Source of the DNA: Sphingobium sp. Cam5-1
GTDB taxonomy: Bacteria; Pseudomonadota; Alphaproteobacteria; Sphingomonadales; Sphingomonadaceae
Length of the DNA stretch: 64,000 nt
Assembly (NCBI RefSeq): GCF_015693305.1
Contig: NZ_CP065139.1
Span: forward strand, 248,001-312,000
Direction of reading: 5' to 3'
A program made the translations under genes and the position numbers. How positions within the stretch are numbered: position 1 is the first letter of the stretch; every line of letters starts with the position of its first letter. This document shows positions 63,518-64,000 of the stretch, one piece after another. Below the pieces are notes generated by a model. That model searched no databases and was not told the origin of the DNA. It was given only the letters and a program-made list of their open reading frames with translations.

Positions 63518-64000
63518 TCAGAAATCCTTTCGGAACCCGACGCCATAGGTGCGCGGCGGAGCAAAAGAACCGAGAGCAAGCCCCGTCCAACTATTGTCGT
63601 AGGCAAAGGCTTTGCGGTTCACGTCCGTAAAGTTGCGAACGAAGCCGTACAGTTCCCATCCCTGATCTTTGCGCCCGATGCTGATGCGCGCGTTGTGCAT
63701 CCAGCTGGACGGCAAGGTGGTCACAGGCGACACGATCAGGTTGGCCTTGCTTTCCGACTGATAGTCGAAATCATATTGCAGGCCGAGCTGATAGATACCG
63801 ATATCGAATCTCTTGGTAACAACGCCGTTCAGGGACCATTTCGGTGCCTTAACAGGTCTTACGTCAACAATTCCTCCGGGTGTCGCGATACCCTTAACTT
63901 TCGCATCCAGATAGGCCGCGCCCAGCGAAATATTCAGACCTTCCATTGGATTGGCGAAGATTTCGAGTTCACCACCCGTATAATAGGCATCGTTGTTCGA
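63518..64000 (-). CDS. TonB-dependent receptor, C-terminal part (cut by window end)
   Basis: Frame is open to the last base; 160 residues are visible. Barrel strands with the typical patterns NNDAYYTGGELEIFANP, LNISLGAAYLDAKV, WMHNARISIGRKD, YGFVRNFTDVNRKAFAYD and the terminal strand GVGFRKDF ending in Phe, the outer-membrane assembly signal. The plug and start are outside the window. Probably takes up the cluster's substrate across the outer membrane. Confidence 0.9.
   Translation of the reverse strand, partial: SNNDAYYTGGELEIFANPMEGLNISLGAAYLDAKVKGIATPGGIVDVRPVKAPKWSLNGVVTKRFDIGIYQLGLQYDFDYQSESKANLIVSPVTTLPSSWMHNARISIGRKDQGWELYGFVRNFTDVNRKAFAYDNSWTGLALGSFAPPRTYGVGFRKDF

Noticed and set aside
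1..64000. CRISPR arrays, insertion sequences, rRNA
   Set aside because: No regularly spaced repeats, transposase genes with terminal repeats, or rRNA-like sequence were seen.

Overview
The window reads as a chromosome segment of a GC-rich alphaproteobacterium, most likely a sphingomonad (Sphingobium/Novosphingobium/Sphingomonas type). This is inferred from gene content: several small proteins look typical of that group (a DUF6481-like protein, a one-helix 96-residue protein), there is a candidate EcfG promoter next to a HWE-kinase operon, a P450cam-like CYP101 enzyme, TonB-dependent uptake and many SDR/VOC/acyl-CoA catabolic genes. No species call is possible from sequence reading alone.

Layout. 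1-4.2 kb: end of a deoxy-sugar operon (FGGY kinase, L-lactate dehydrogenase, MFS carrier, DeoR regulator), closed by a strong terminator. 4.3-12.1 kb: small membrane protein, MFS carrier, then a three-gene signalling operon (triple-receiver hybrid kinase, CheR, REC-PAS-HWE kinase-REC) behind an EcfG-type stress promoter. 12-20.4 kb: housekeeping and small genes, a tRNA-Gln with a decayed integrase remnant beside it, Hsp70-like YegD, SulP transporter, YaiI, YaaA. 20.6-25 kb: exported GH106 and GH43-like glycoside hydrolases.

25.3-39.2 kb: a dense catabolic region of 14 genes: Baeyer-Villiger monooxygenase, two VOC proteins, SDR, LigI-like amidohydrolase, FMN 2-hydroxyacid oxidase, LysR regulator, two-subunit TPP decarboxylase, aldehyde dehydrogenase, MmgE/PrpD, MaoC-type hydratase, class III CoA-transferase and acyl-CoA dehydrogenase. 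The enzymes can be ordered as hydroxyacid -> oxoacid -> aldehyde -> acid -> acyl-CoA -> enoyl-CoA -> hydroxyacyl-CoA; the substrate is unknown.

39.3-41.7 kb: chromate resistance chrB-chrA. 41.7-46.6 kb: nitrate-type ABC transporter (NrtA, NrtB, NrtC-like) and a porin behind a leader that looks like a NasT/ANTAR antitermination switch. 46.7-49 kb: Cu+ P-type ATPase. 49.2-52.7 kb: glutathione-dependent formaldehyde oxidation (frmA, VOC, fghA) with a divergent LysR regulator. 52.8-64 kb: a second catabolic region with two P450s (one clearly P450cam-like), a reductase-ferredoxin fusion, acyl-CoA ligase, MOSC protein, two SDRs, NTF2-like protein, type-B carboxylesterase and a truncated TonB-dependent receptor. 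A repeated 13-bp motif precedes several of these genes and suggests one local regulon, plausibly for a terpenoid or other alicyclic compound.
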